Origin: Actinomycetes bacterium
GTDB lineage: Bacteria; Actinomycetota; Acidimicrobiia; Acidimicrobiales; Bog-793
Direction: 5' to 3'
DNA length: 13,690 nucleotides
NCBI GenBank assembly: GCA_021823365.1
Contig: JAKAOD010000024.1
Coordinates: 1 to 13,690, forward strand
Part shown: positions 7,148 to 13,628 of the stretch, in pieces
Numbering within the stretch: position 1 is the stretch's first letter
Layout: every line of letters begins with the position of its first letter
Made by a program: the position numbers and the translations under genes
Notes under the pieces: generated by a model
Database searches by the model: none
What the model was told of the DNA's origin: nothing
Seen by the model: only the letters and a program-made list of their open reading frames with translations

Positions 7148-7168
7148 GCCACCCACTCCGAGGGTGGC
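7148..7168 (-). terminator. Hairpin in the only gap of the recombinase operon
   Basis: GCCACCC-actccga-GGGTGGC is a perfect 7-bp stem with a 7-nt loop. It starts one base after the TGA of the second recombinase on the minus strand and sits at the head of the 78-bp gap before the third. There is no T-tract. It could partly terminate transcription, or fix mRNA ends so that the first two genes are expressed more than the last three. Confidence 0.35.
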
Positions 7169-7169
7169 T

Positions 7170-9155
7170 TCAGCAGGCGACCTGGGATTTCTCCCGCGTC
7201 TGATGCAATTTCCGAGGCCTGTAGTAGCCCTTGGTGGTGTCGAGCTTTCGATGGTCCATCAGGTCCCGCAGCACGTCGATCGGCACACCGGCATCCGCGT
7301 GGCGCTGTGCGTAGCTGTGGCGATAGGCGTAGAGCACGATCCGGCGGCGGTCGAACTCGGTGCCGTCGACGCTGTGCAGCTCGGGCAGACCGACGACCCA
7401 CTCTCGATGGGCGAACGCCAAGCTGAACGCGGTGATGGCCGTGCGTCCGTCGGGGTTGCGCCGGTCGGTCGGCAACAGTCGCAGCTCACCGACCGGGGTG
7501 CCGGGAAACCGAGCGCGCACCCGCTGCTGCTGGGTGACGATGACCTGCGCGGTGGCTTCGGCGATAGGCAGTCGCCGGCCGAGACGGTTGGCCTTGTGGT
7601 TGTCGAACACCAGGACGGGAAGGCCGTCGTCGTCACGGGCGAGGCAGTCGAACGCGAGGTCGCAGATCTCTTCTGGACGCCGCCCGGTGTCGATGGCGAG
7701 CCCGATGCCGGTGCGCACTTCGGGGGAGGCGATCTTGTCGAGGTGCGTGCACAGCTGGGCCATGACCTCAGGGGGCAAGTCCCTCCCCGAGTGAGCGGGG
7801 ACCGGCTTGTCGGGCACGTCCTCACGGTGGATGGCGAAGTCCTCGCCGAGCCCGGCCGCGACCTGGCCCGGGCGGGTAAGCCCCATGGCCCGGACCCTCT
7901 GCAGCACGGCTCTCACTTCCCGGGTCGTCCGGATGCGGGCGTCTGCACTGATGCGCCCGCCGGAGACGAGGTGGCCGAGGCGGTTCAAGAACGCCTCCAT
8001 GTCCACCCGCCCGAGGGCGCTCGGGCGCTCGCCGGCGTCGGGGCGGAGCCGCAGGGACTCCGAGAGCATCGCCACGCAGTTCACGTGGTGGCGCACCGCC
8101 AGGCCGCCGCTCGTGCGGCGCCCCGGCCGGATGCGGCGCCTCGGAAGGTCGTCGGCGGCCCACCGCTTGGCTGCCTCTCTCAGCCAGCGTTGGCTGATCT
8201 TCCCGAACGAGACCGACCCGTAGTGGCCGAAGACGGCGAGATCCCAGTCGTCTCGGGCGATCTCGCTCTCGGGGGTGGCGAGCGCCCGGCGGGCGTGGGT
8301 GGCGAAGGAGCTCGCCAGCCCGACGTAGCCGAGGTTCCGCCGCCTCGACGGAGGAACGAGAAAGGTGCCCACCGAGGGGACCTGCTGGCGGCGCAGGTCG
8401 TCGCAGAGCGCCCGCAGGTCGGACTCTTTAGTCTGGACCCGTTCGAGGAGACAGCGCTGCTGAAGGCCGTAGAGGATCTCGGCGACCACGAGGGGCTCGA
8501 GTCCGCGCAGGCTGACCTCACCGCCGACGCCGATGGCCGGCTCGGTCGCTCTCCAGCTCATCTCGTCGAGGTCCGGCTCGCGCCGTCGTGCGACTCGCAA
8601 GCGGAGCTGATGGGGCTCGCAGTAGCAGCCGTCGGGGTGGCGCCGCTGACGCGAACAGGCCCGCACGGCACAGGGTCCGATCGACGCAAGCGGCACGACG
8701 CCGGGATGGGTGAGGAAGGCCGCCAGCGCCACGCCGAGCGCCTGGTGCTGGTCCAGGTGGGGACGGCACAGCTCGGCCGCCCCCGGCACCTGCTCGCGCT
8801 GGCATCCAGCCACACGGCATCGCTGCGGGGATCCGCTCGACCCACGCGGTGGGCCGAGCAAGTGGGCCTGGTCGTCACCGAGCCCGGCGGTCTCGAGACG
8901 TCGCTGGCACGAGCGGCAGATCCTGCGTCCGGCGGTGGCCGTCGTCGAGCAACCTGCCACCTTGCACACCGGGCGGATGACGAGGTGATGGTTCTCCGGC
9001 GGCACGAGCAGGAGGCGTTCGAAGTCGAAGCCCATCTCTGCGAGGAACCCATCGTCGAGGAGCGCGACGATCCTCTCGGCTCGGACCTTCGGATGTACGC
9101 GCGACCCGCGCAGGTCGAGTGCAGCGATCGCCGTCGCCCTCGATGGGGTGCTCAC
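7170..9155 (-). CDS. Large tyrosine recombinase with N-terminal zinc fingers, second of the module (TnpB-like)
   Basis: 661 aa. The N-terminal 190 residues carry three Cys/His clusters (C64, C69, C80, C83; C113, C118, C130, H133; C162, C167, C177, C179, H182), probably zinc-binding. A long helical domain leads to the catalytic domain in residues about 460-650. Catalytic positions: Arg492 (DTGRRPEEI), Lys521 (DNHKANRLGRRL), Arg612 (YAYRHSYAQRHADAG), His635 (LMDHRK) and nucleophile Tyr644 or Tyr645 (TTKGYYR). The first His of HxxR is Tyr609, a swap I recall as usual in this actinobacterial group, so activity is still likely. Length and place after a shorter recombinase match TnpB of Tn554 (630 aa). 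The GTG start overlaps the TGA of the first gene (GTGA), so translation is coupled. It probably works as a heteromer with its neighbours; that is inference. Confidence 0.9.
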   Translation of the reverse strand: MSTPSRATAIAALDLRGSRVHPKVRAERIVALLDDGFLAEMGFDFERLLLVPPENHHLVIRPVCKVAGCSTTATAGRRICRSCQRRLETAGLGDDQAHLLGPPRGSSGSPQRCRVAGCQREQVPGAAELCRPHLDQHQALGVALAAFLTHPGVVPLASIGPCAVRACSRQRRHPDGCYCEPHQLRLRVARRREPDLDEMSWRATEPAIGVGGEVSLRGLEPLVVAEILYGLQQRCLLERVQTKESDLRALCDDLRRQQVPSVGTFLVPPSRRRNLGYVGLASSFATHARRALATPESEIARDDWDLAVFGHYGSVSFGKISQRWLREAAKRWAADDLPRRRIRPGRRTSGGLAVRHHVNCVAMLSESLRLRPDAGERPSALGRVDMEAFLNRLGHLVSGGRISADARIRTTREVRAVLQRVRAMGLTRPGQVAAGLGEDFAIHREDVPDKPVPAHSGRDLPPEVMAQLCTHLDKIASPEVRTGIGLAIDTGRRPEEICDLAFDCLARDDDGLPVLVFDNHKANRLGRRLPIAEATAQVIVTQQQRVRARFPGTPVGELRLLPTDRRNPDGRTAITAFSLAFAHREWVVGLPELHSVDGTEFDRRRIVLYAYRHSYAQRHADAGVPIDVLRDLMDHRKLDTTKGYYRPRKLHQTREKSQVAC

Positions 9156-10321
9156 CGCGTCGCTCCGTCGGCTCCACGCGGCGTCGGGACGGCGTCGATC
9201 GCGCGACGCAGCCTCGCCGGGTCGGGATGCAAGTAGACCTCCGAGGAGGCCATCGATCGGTGGCCGAGCAACTCGGCGATCTCATCGAGGCGGCCGCCAG
9301 CATCGGCCAGGTTGCTCCCGAAGGCGTGGCGCAGCTGATGAGGGGCCACTGCCGCCGAGAGGCCTGCCCGGCGCGAGCACGCCCGCAGCAGCTCGTTGAT
9401 GGCATCGGGGCGCATCGGGGCACCGAGCGGCGCTCGGAACAGGTTCACCAGGACGAAGTCGCTGCCCGAGGCCTCGGGGTGCTCGGTGCGTTCGAGCTCG
9501 TAGGTGTCGAACGCCCGGACGACCAGCGCATCTAGGGGAACGACGCGAGGGTGGCGGGACTTCGCCCACGAGGCGTTGGGGTTGTCGCGTCGGTTGACGT
9601 GCAGGTGGGCGCCGTGCACCTCGCAGCCGAGCCGCCGGGAGTCGGCAGCCAGGTGGACGTCGCCTCGCCGCAGCCCACAGAGCTCGCCGCGTCGCAGCCC
9701 GGCGCGGGCCATCAGCAAGGCGACGAGCCGATCGCGAGCCGAGCGACACGCCCTGAGCAGCGCCACGATGTCCTCGTCTTTGGCCCGGTCGACCGCGGCG
9801 TCCGGCTCGTGCAGGCGGTGCCGGGCCCGCAAGCGCCACGCGATCTTGCCGTCCTCACGCCGGGCTTCCTCGGGCAGCTCGGCGTCGTCGGCGAGCTCGT
9901 AGAGCAGCGGCAGGAGCCGTGCCGGCGCGTTCCCTGCGGCCACCGCATGGTTGACCAAGCCGCGCACCGCGGTGAGCACGACATTCACCCGGCGCGCCCC
10001 GCGCACCGGGTCGGCACCCGGGCCTGCAAGGACCTCGGCGAGATCCTCGCCACGGCTGGCGTCCCGCGGCGCGTGGCGCAGCCAGGTCATGAACAGCCCC
10101 AGCTGCTCGATGCCGCGGTGCCAGTGACGGCCGGTGCGTTCACACCACCGGAGGAACAGCGCGATCGCGCCCGCGTAGGACTTGGTCGTCAGCTCCGCGC
10201 CGTCACGGCCGAAGCGGACATGGCGCAGGTAGGCGTCGACGAACGGCACCACCGCAAGGTCGTCGTCGACCACGGTCCAATAGCGCGCTCCGGAAGGGAG
10301 GACCACCCTGAACGCCCGCAT
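9152..10321 (-). CDS. Tyrosine recombinase/integrase, first of the module (TnpA-like)
   Basis: 389 aa. N-terminal core-binding domain at about residues 25-145 (PFVDAYLRHVRFGRDGAELT, KSYAGAIALFLRWCERTGR), catalytic domain from about 175 on. All active-site residues are visible: Arg210 (AGLRRGELCGL), Lys254 (WAKSRHPRVVPL), His328 and Arg331 (HQLRHAFGSNL), His354 (LLGHRS) and nucleophile Tyr363 (SEVYLHPDP). The ATG at 10321 has GGGAG six bases upstream and is a convincing start. This is the head of the operon; the 110 bases upstream hold its promoter and a CACAGG/CCTGTG inverted repeat. Its stop overlaps the second recombinase's GTG. Size and position match TnpA of Tn554 (361 aa), which works together with TnpB. 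The chemistry is known for the family; pairing with the neighbours is inferred from coupling. Confidence 0.93.
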   Translation of the reverse strand: MRAFRVVLPSGARYWTVVDDDLAVVPFVDAYLRHVRFGRDGAELTTKSYAGAIALFLRWCERTGRHWHRGIEQLGLFMTWLRHAPRDASRGEDLAEVLAGPGADPVRGARRVNVVLTAVRGLVNHAVAAGNAPARLLPLLYELADDAELPEEARREDGKIAWRLRARHRLHEPDAAVDRAKDEDIVALLRACRSARDRLVALLMARAGLRRGELCGLRRGDVHLAADSRRLGCEVHGAHLHVNRRDNPNASWAKSRHPRVVPLDALVVRAFDTYELERTEHPEASGSDFVLVNLFRAPLGAPMRPDAINELLRACSRRAGLSAAVAPHQLRHAFGSNLADAGGRLDEIAELLGHRSMASSEVYLHPDPARLRRAIDAVPTPRGADGATR

Positions 10322-10352
10322 TCCGTCTCCCGTCTTCGGTGATCAGCAGGGC

Positions 10353-10375
10353 CACAGGAGTAGCAGCACCCTGTG
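10353..10375. promoter_or_regulatory. Inverted repeat upstream of the recombinase operon
   Basis: CACAGG (10353-10358) and CCTGTG (10370-10375) are separated by 11 bases, 32 bases upstream of the first recombinase ATG. The position suits an operator for the module's own HTH regulator, or an inner binding site of a recombinase. No convincing -35/-10 pair could be assigned in the 110-bp gap (10322-10432). Confidence 0.3.
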
Positions 10376-10432
10376 ACACCACGACCACCACACCCAAGGA
10401 GAAGGGAAGCAATCACTCCCTACAACAGCGAC

Positions 10433-10745
10433 CTACGCAACGTGCCGCCACACCACGGACTCCCCATGAGAAGGACGGTGCGAGTTGTAGTGCTCGACAT
10501 ACTCGGCAAGGACCACCTCGAGGTGACCTCGTCCGAGGACGAGCATCCGATCGAGGCACTCGCGCCGCAGCGCACCGATCGCCCGCTCGCAAACGGCGTT
10601 CGCCCGAAATGCCCGGGCCGGGGTCTTGATGATCCGGATGCCCTCGGCCCGAACGACCTCGTCGAAGAACCGGGGGAACTTGGCGTCCTGGTGCACGATC
10701 TCGAGGCGCTCGGGCTCTTGCTGCTCGAGGAGGATCCCCGCACCC
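10433..10745 (-). pseudogene. DDE transposase (IS3/IS481-type integrase core), internal fragment
   Basis: A minus-strand frame reads LEIVHQDAKFPRFFDEVVRA, EGIRIIKTPARAFRANAVCER, ALRRECLDRMLVLGRGHLEV and LAEYVEHYNSHRP. This matches the second half of the retroviral-type integrase core used by IS3/IS481-group transposases; the Glu of ANAVCER is the last acid of the DDE triad. The usual RDRDAKF is HQDAKF here. Homology stops right after HRP near 10472; the last dozen residues to the TAG at 10435-10433 are unrelated. Upstream homology fades before about 10745. Both ends are thus missing and no terminal repeats are evident, so it is a dead remnant. The break near 10472 is a candidate for where the recombinase module, or a later event, cut the insertion sequence. 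Confidence 0.8.
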
Positions 10746-10875
10746 CGCGTCGGCAGCGCTGAGCGAGGGCCCTGTGGACGAGGCGTGGTCGGCCGAGGCC
10801 TATCCCGCGGGTGGGCCTCCGATCAGGTGACGGAGGGGCCGCTCAGGGCCAAACGTGAAGACCTCACCACGAATG

Positions 10876-10890
10876 GGGAATTTTCGAGTC
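10876..10890 (+). repeat. GGGAATTTTCGAGTC element, inverted partner of 1212-1226
   Basis: This element matches 14 of 15 positions of the minus-strand element at 1212-1226, giving an inverted pair about 9.7 kb apart. It also forms a small local hairpin (GGGGA / TCCCC, 9-nt loop). Possible relic of a transposon end. Confidence 0.25.
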
Positions 10891-10942
10891 CCCGTGCGTA
10901 TGCACAAGCCGCTGACCAGCACCTTTGGTCGGCGGCTCGTGC

Positions 10943-10967
10943 GTTTGTGGGGACAGTTTGTGGGGAC
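10943..10967 (+). repeat. Tandem 12-bp direct repeat, 13-bp period
   Basis: GTTTGTGGGGAC occurs twice with a single A between (10943-10954 and 10956-10967). A T/G-run pair like this could be an arm-type recombinase or transposase binding site at an element end, or residual coding repeat from a lost gene. Confidence 0.5.
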
Positions 10968-11062
10968 CTACTCAACTCCTGCGCATGCAGGGTGGGCAGG
11001 GCGCCAGGGCACGGGCGGCCCGCCACGCTGCGGTTTAGCGCGTCGACGTGGGCGGCGCTCGA

Positions 11063-11100
11063 GCGCTGCACAGGGGCATGTGCTATGCCCTTTGCAGCGC
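11063..11100. repeat. Long imperfect hairpin
   Basis: Left arm GCGCTGCACAGGGGCAT pairs with right arm ATGCCCTTTGCAGCGC around a 5-nt loop (GTGCT). One mismatch and one bulge interrupt about 15 base pairs. It lies next to a perfect 12-bp palindrome (11055-11066). No T-tract follows on either strand, so it is not an obvious terminator. Confidence 0.55.
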
Positions 11101-11114
11101 CATGCAGCTGCACT

Positions 11115-11158
11115 GATCAACGCCGCTCAGAGTTACCGGCTCCTCGGGGGCGTTGATC
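11115..11158. repeat. 10-bp perfect inverted repeat, 24-nt spacer
   Basis: GATCAACGCC (11115-11124) and GGCGTTGATC (11149-11158). Together with the hairpin 15 bases to its left it makes this the most structured piece of the gene-free region. Confidence 0.5.
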
Positions 11159-11402
11159 GTGTTGCCGGCCGCGGTCGGATCTGGCAGCTGGGCGCTTGCG
11201 GTGCGGCTGTGGGGCACGTGTGGCGCGCTGGCACGCACGTCCTCGTGCGGCTGCGTCGGGACAGTGCACGGCCTGGGACGCCACCTGATCGTGCCCGCGC
11301 GTTCGCTGTCCCGCCGACGCGACGCGACCGAAGCCATCGGGAGCGCCCTACACCTGTTGGCGATCGGCGATGGACGCCGCACCGTCGCCTGCTCTCCTTC
11401 TT

Positions 11403-11424
11403 CCCCTACGGGTTGCAGTAGGGG
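11403..11424 (-). terminator. Hairpin over the stop codon of the DUF6671-type gene
   Basis: CCCCTAC-gggttgca-GTAGGGG is a perfect 7-bp stem with an 8-nt loop that includes the last codons and TAG of the minus-strand gene. The following bases on that strand are purine-rich, with no T-tract, so Rho-independent termination is doubtful; it may protect the mRNA 3' end. Confidence 0.35.
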
Positions 11425-12350
11425 CATTCGCCAGGGTCAGCGCGAACCTCGGCGGAGACGACGGAGCGCGTCTGTCGGTGCTCGCAGGCCACACAGCCGT
11501 CGATCTCTGCTCGCGGCCGGGGTACTTCCGTGCCACACCAGGCGCAGGGAATGCCGAGAATGACGTCGACGCGTCCCCAGCCTGGTGCGCTGCAGGCAGG
11601 GCAGCGGGTGGCGATCCGGTTGGCAAGGCGTTCGGCGGCAGCGGCGATGACAGCGCGGCGCGAGGGGCAGGCGTGGGCTCGCAGATCGGTCTCGACGCGG
11701 GCCAGGCCGTCGGTGGCAGCAGCGGCGCACTCGGCGACAGCGGCCGTCAGATGATCGAGGGAGGAGATCCCCTTGTGGATCGGGTGCATCGCTCCGCAGT
11801 TCGGCCGGACGATCAGCTGGTGCTCGGGGAAACGTGCCTGGGAGAGGAACGGTCCGAGGTCCTCATCGGGGCCCACGCTCGTCGAGCTGGCGACGATGTC
11901 CCAGCTCGAATGGCTCTCCCACACGATGATCCCGTTCTCATCGTCCACTAGGACGACGATCTCCCGGTCGGAGTGGACGAATGGCATGGCGGGGTCGGGA
12001 CCGATGCTTCCCTCGGAGGCCAAGCCGAGGGGACGGCCGGCTGCGGTCATCCCGAGGCGTGCCTTGGCAACGGCGGTGTCGAGGGGCGGCCCCTGGCGGG
12101 GGATGTCGCCGGTAAAGGTGCCGAGAGCGTCGGTGTCGACGGCGACTGCTTCGACCCGGAGCCCGACGGTCTTTTTCAGCGGTGGAGCGATGAGAGGAAG
12201 CTTGTCGTGTTTGGTGGCGAGCGCTGCCGTTCCGCCGGTGTAGGGGTGGTCCGCCTGCCCCCACCTGCGCGAGGAGTGGACCGTCGCCCCCGGACTCGTG
12301 GCCTGCCCGCCGGATACCGGGGGGTCAAACGTTCGCCGTCGTCTGAGCAC
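11406..12350 (-). CDS. DUF6671-type protein with C-terminal zinc ribbons
   Basis: 314 aa, cytoplasmic, function unknown. The conserved opening is YTGGTAALATKHDKLPLIAP at residues 37-56, followed by VEAVAVDTDALGTFTGDIPR and AVAKARLGM, a pattern I associate with the DUF6671 family. A middle part holds REIVVLVDDENG, IVWESHSSWDI and FPEHQLIVRPNCG. Four CxxC knuckles near the end (C250/C253, C269/C272, C286/C289, C309/C312) should form two zinc ribbons. The only usable start is a GTG at 12350 that leaves about 36 poorly conserved residues ahead of the domain. A TAGGGT box a few bases upstream suggests a nearly leaderless message. It is divergent from the enoyl-reductase gene with 109 bases between. 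The TAG stop lies in a hairpin. The family name is moderately sure; no role is claimed. Confidence 0.78.
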   Translation of the reverse strand: MLRRRRTFDPPVSGGQATSPGATVHSSRRWGQADHPYTGGTAALATKHDKLPLIAPPLKKTVGLRVEAVAVDTDALGTFTGDIPRQGPPLDTAVAKARLGMTAAGRPLGLASEGSIGPDPAMPFVHSDREIVVLVDDENGIIVWESHSSWDIVASSTSVGPDEDLGPFLSQARFPEHQLIVRPNCGAMHPIHKGISSLDHLTAAVAECAAAATDGLARVETDLRAHACPSRRAVIAAAAERLANRIATRCPACSAPGWGRVDVILGIPCAWCGTEVPRPRAEIDGCVACEHRQTRSVVSAEVRADPGECPYCNP

Positions 12351-12459
12351 CCATCCACCCTAGCATTACTGAGGAAGACGACTTCGTGTATCATGCTTCG
12401 TACTGTGTCCCTTGCATGCCGGTGGAGCGCGGATAGCGCAGCGAAAGGGAGATGTCCAA
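12351..12459. promoter_or_regulatory. Divergent promoter region between the DUF6671-type gene and the enoyl reductase
   Basis: 109 bases, less GC-rich than the rest. On the plus strand TATCAT (12389-12394) is a fair -10 for the reductase, flanked by two CTTCGT direct repeats (12382-12387 and 12396-12401, 14-base period) that could be an operator. On the minus strand TAGGGT a few bases before the GTG is a possible -10. GGGAG at about 12448-12452 is the ribosome site of the reductase GTG at 12460. No firm -35 element could be assigned for either direction. Confidence 0.45.
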
Positions 12460-13264
12460 GTGCTGAGCGGTAACCGGCTGCTTGTGAGTGGAGTCGCGAC
12501 CCAGGGAGAGCATCGCGGCAGCGGTCGTGGAGCGTGCCATTCGTGAAGGTGCCGAGGTGCTGGTGGCCGCCTACCCGAGAGACGTACCTGCGGCTGAGGA
12601 GGTGCTCTCGGGCCTTGTGCCTGCACCGCCTGCGGTGGTGGCGGTGGACGCGACGAACGAAGGTGACCTGATCATGTTGGAAGGCGAGCTGCGGCGTCGC
12701 TGGGGGCGGCTCGACGGCGCCCTGCACGCGATCGCCTTCGCGCAGCGGTCTGCGCTCGGGAGCGTGATGGACGTGTCGGCCGCCGATGTCGAAGTGGCGG
12801 TCCGCACGAGCGTCTGGACCTACGCGGCGTTCGGGCGGCTGGTTTCGCGGCTGGCGCCTCCGTCGGGTGGGAGCCTGGTGGGCCTGGATTTCGACAGCGC
12901 CCGAGCGTGGCCGGTGTACAACTGGATGGGGCCATGCAAGGCCGTGCTGCGTGCGCTCAACGGGTACTTGGCCCGCGACCTGGGCGCGGCGGGGGTACGG
13001 GCAAACCTGGTTGCCGCCGGGCCGCTTCGGACCCGGGCCGCCTCGGGCATCCCCGATTTCGAGGTGCTCGTGGATCGCTGGGACCGGCAGGCGCCGCTGG
13101 CCTGGGACCCTACGGACCCCTCGGCGGTGGCCGACGCCATCTGCTTCCTGCTGTCGGACCTCGCTCGGGCGATCACCGGTGAGGTGCTCCATGTGGACGG
13201 CGGCGTCCACGCGATGGCTACCTGCCTGCGGGACTCCCCGGTCGAGGCGTTGGAGACCGCCTGA
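12460..13264 (+). CDS. fabI: Enoyl-[acyl-carrier-protein] reductase, InhA/FabI type, with an apparent +1 frameshift
   Basis: NADH-dependent reductase of the last step of type II fatty-acid elongation, an SDR-fold cytoplasmic enzyme. After correction it is 267 aa, against 269 in InhA. Seen: LSGNRLLVSGVAT (first strand and cofactor loop), RESIAAAVVERAIREGAEV, WGRLDGALHAIAFA, VGLDFDSARAWPVYNWM, then GPCK, giving the Tyr-x6-Lys pair (about Tyr153 and Lys160), GPLRTRAASGIP and ITGEVLHVDGG. Ribosome site GGGAG lies 7-8 bases before the GTG at 12460. Reading that frame runs to a stop at 12544-12546. The rest lies one base over, as if one C in the CCC run at 12500-12502 were extra. Starting instead at the GTG at 12488 gives 258 aa without the first strand of the nucleotide fold. 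It may be a pseudogene, a sequencing error or a real shift. Identity is firm; expression is not. Confidence 0.85.
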
Positions 13265-13274
13265 ACAGGTCAGC

Positions 13275-13628
13275 TCAAGAGGCGGTTGCTCTCCGGCGCC
13301 GCGGAGTGTCGAGCCTGGCCACGAGCTGGAGGAGCTCGCCGATGCTGTGGGGCTGCTCGATGGGGTGGCGCAGCGGCCGACCGGGGTTGATCTCGTAGCG
13401 GTTGCGTCGGCCGATCCGGGTTCGCGTCACGTAGCCCTCTCCAACGAGGTCGGCGATGATCGCCTGGGCGGCGCGCTCGGTGATGCCGACCCGGGCGGCG
13501 ATGTCTCGGCCGCGGACGCCGGGGTCAGTGGCGATGCAGACCAGGACGTGGCCGTGGTTGGTGAGGAACGTCCAGGTCGGCCTGGTCGTCTCGCCCGGCT
13601 CTCCGTTCGCTCCTGTCATGGGTTCCAT
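13275..13628 (-). CDS. Winged helix-turn-helix transcriptional regulator
   Basis: About 117 aa, a small cytoplasmic DNA-binding protein of the MarR/GntR-like winged-helix fold. Seen: WTFLTNHGHVLVCIATDPG (first helices), VRGRDIAARVGITERAAQAI then IADLVGEGYVTRTRIGRRN (recognition helix and wing), followed by a conserved RYEINPGRPLRHPIE and a basic tail. There is no ligand or dimerisation domain of note, so it may sense its signal by itself or act as a simple repressor. Start choices are ATG 13628 (used here), ATG 13619 or a GTG at 13661; homology starts near TRPTWTFL, so any is possible. It converges on the enoyl reductase, with only 10 bases between the two stops and no terminator visible there. 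Its target is unknown. Confidence 0.85.
   Translation of the reverse strand: MEPMTGANGEPGETTRPTWTFLTNHGHVLVCIATDPGVRGRDIAARVGITERAAQAIIADLVGEGYVTRTRIGRRNRYEINPGRPLRHPIEQPHSIGELLQLVARLDTPRRRRATAS

Larger units (their letters stand above)
3121..10321 (-). mobile_element. Five-gene tyrosine-recombinase module
   Basis: Five minus-strand genes in series: 389-aa, 661-aa and 384-aa tyrosine recombinases, a 109-aa Cro/C1-type regulator, and an 822-aa zinc-finger protein with a catalytically dead recombinase-like domain. Spacing is a 4-base overlap (first/second), a 78-bp gap (second/third), 14 bases from the third's stop to the preferred regulator start, and 3 bases from the regulator's stop to the last gene. 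No cargo is present. The first two genes match Tn554 TnpA and TnpB in size and order; the presence of three recombinases recalls RIT elements. The ends are not proven. On the left a possible core site at 3093-3113 abuts an integrase remnant; on the right a broken DDE transposase begins near 10433-10472. The units probably act together, because they are co-transcribed, but that is inference. Confidence 0.6.
10746..11405. other. Gene-free, inverted-repeat-rich stretch
   Basis: Across 660 bases no frame on either strand gives a recognisable protein or a credible start with a ribosome site. The open frames here are short and of low-complexity GC-rich composition. The stretch holds a tandem 12-bp repeat (10943-10967), a long imperfect hairpin (11063-11100), a 12-bp perfect palindrome GCGCTCGAGCGC (11055-11066) and a 10-bp inverted repeat (11115-11124 with 11149-11158). 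It may be IS-end debris or code for a structured RNA; neither can be decided from sequence alone. Confidence 0.5.

Noticed and set aside
5160..9236. Plus-strand open frame of 1358 codons
   Set aside because: It runs antisense across four recombinase-module genes that have clear family motifs. Its translation is Arg/Pro/Gly/Ala-rich without any recognisable domain, as expected from a GC-rich antisense frame lacking stops.
10883..10893. TTCGAGTCCCC resembling the T-arm of a tRNA (attachment site)
   Set aside because: The five bases before it cannot pair with the following CCCCG, and no acceptor, anticodon or D-arm is found nearby.
11370..11951. Plus-strand frame of 193 codons over the DUF6671-type gene
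   Set aside because: Antisense to a gene with four CxxC knuckles and a recognised family pattern; no motif in its own translation.
12488..13264. Enoyl reductase starting at the GTG at 12488 as the true full gene
   Set aside because: It would lack the first strand and glycine loop of the cofactor-binding fold, which are present just upstream in the other frame with a good ribosome site. A frameshift is the better reading.
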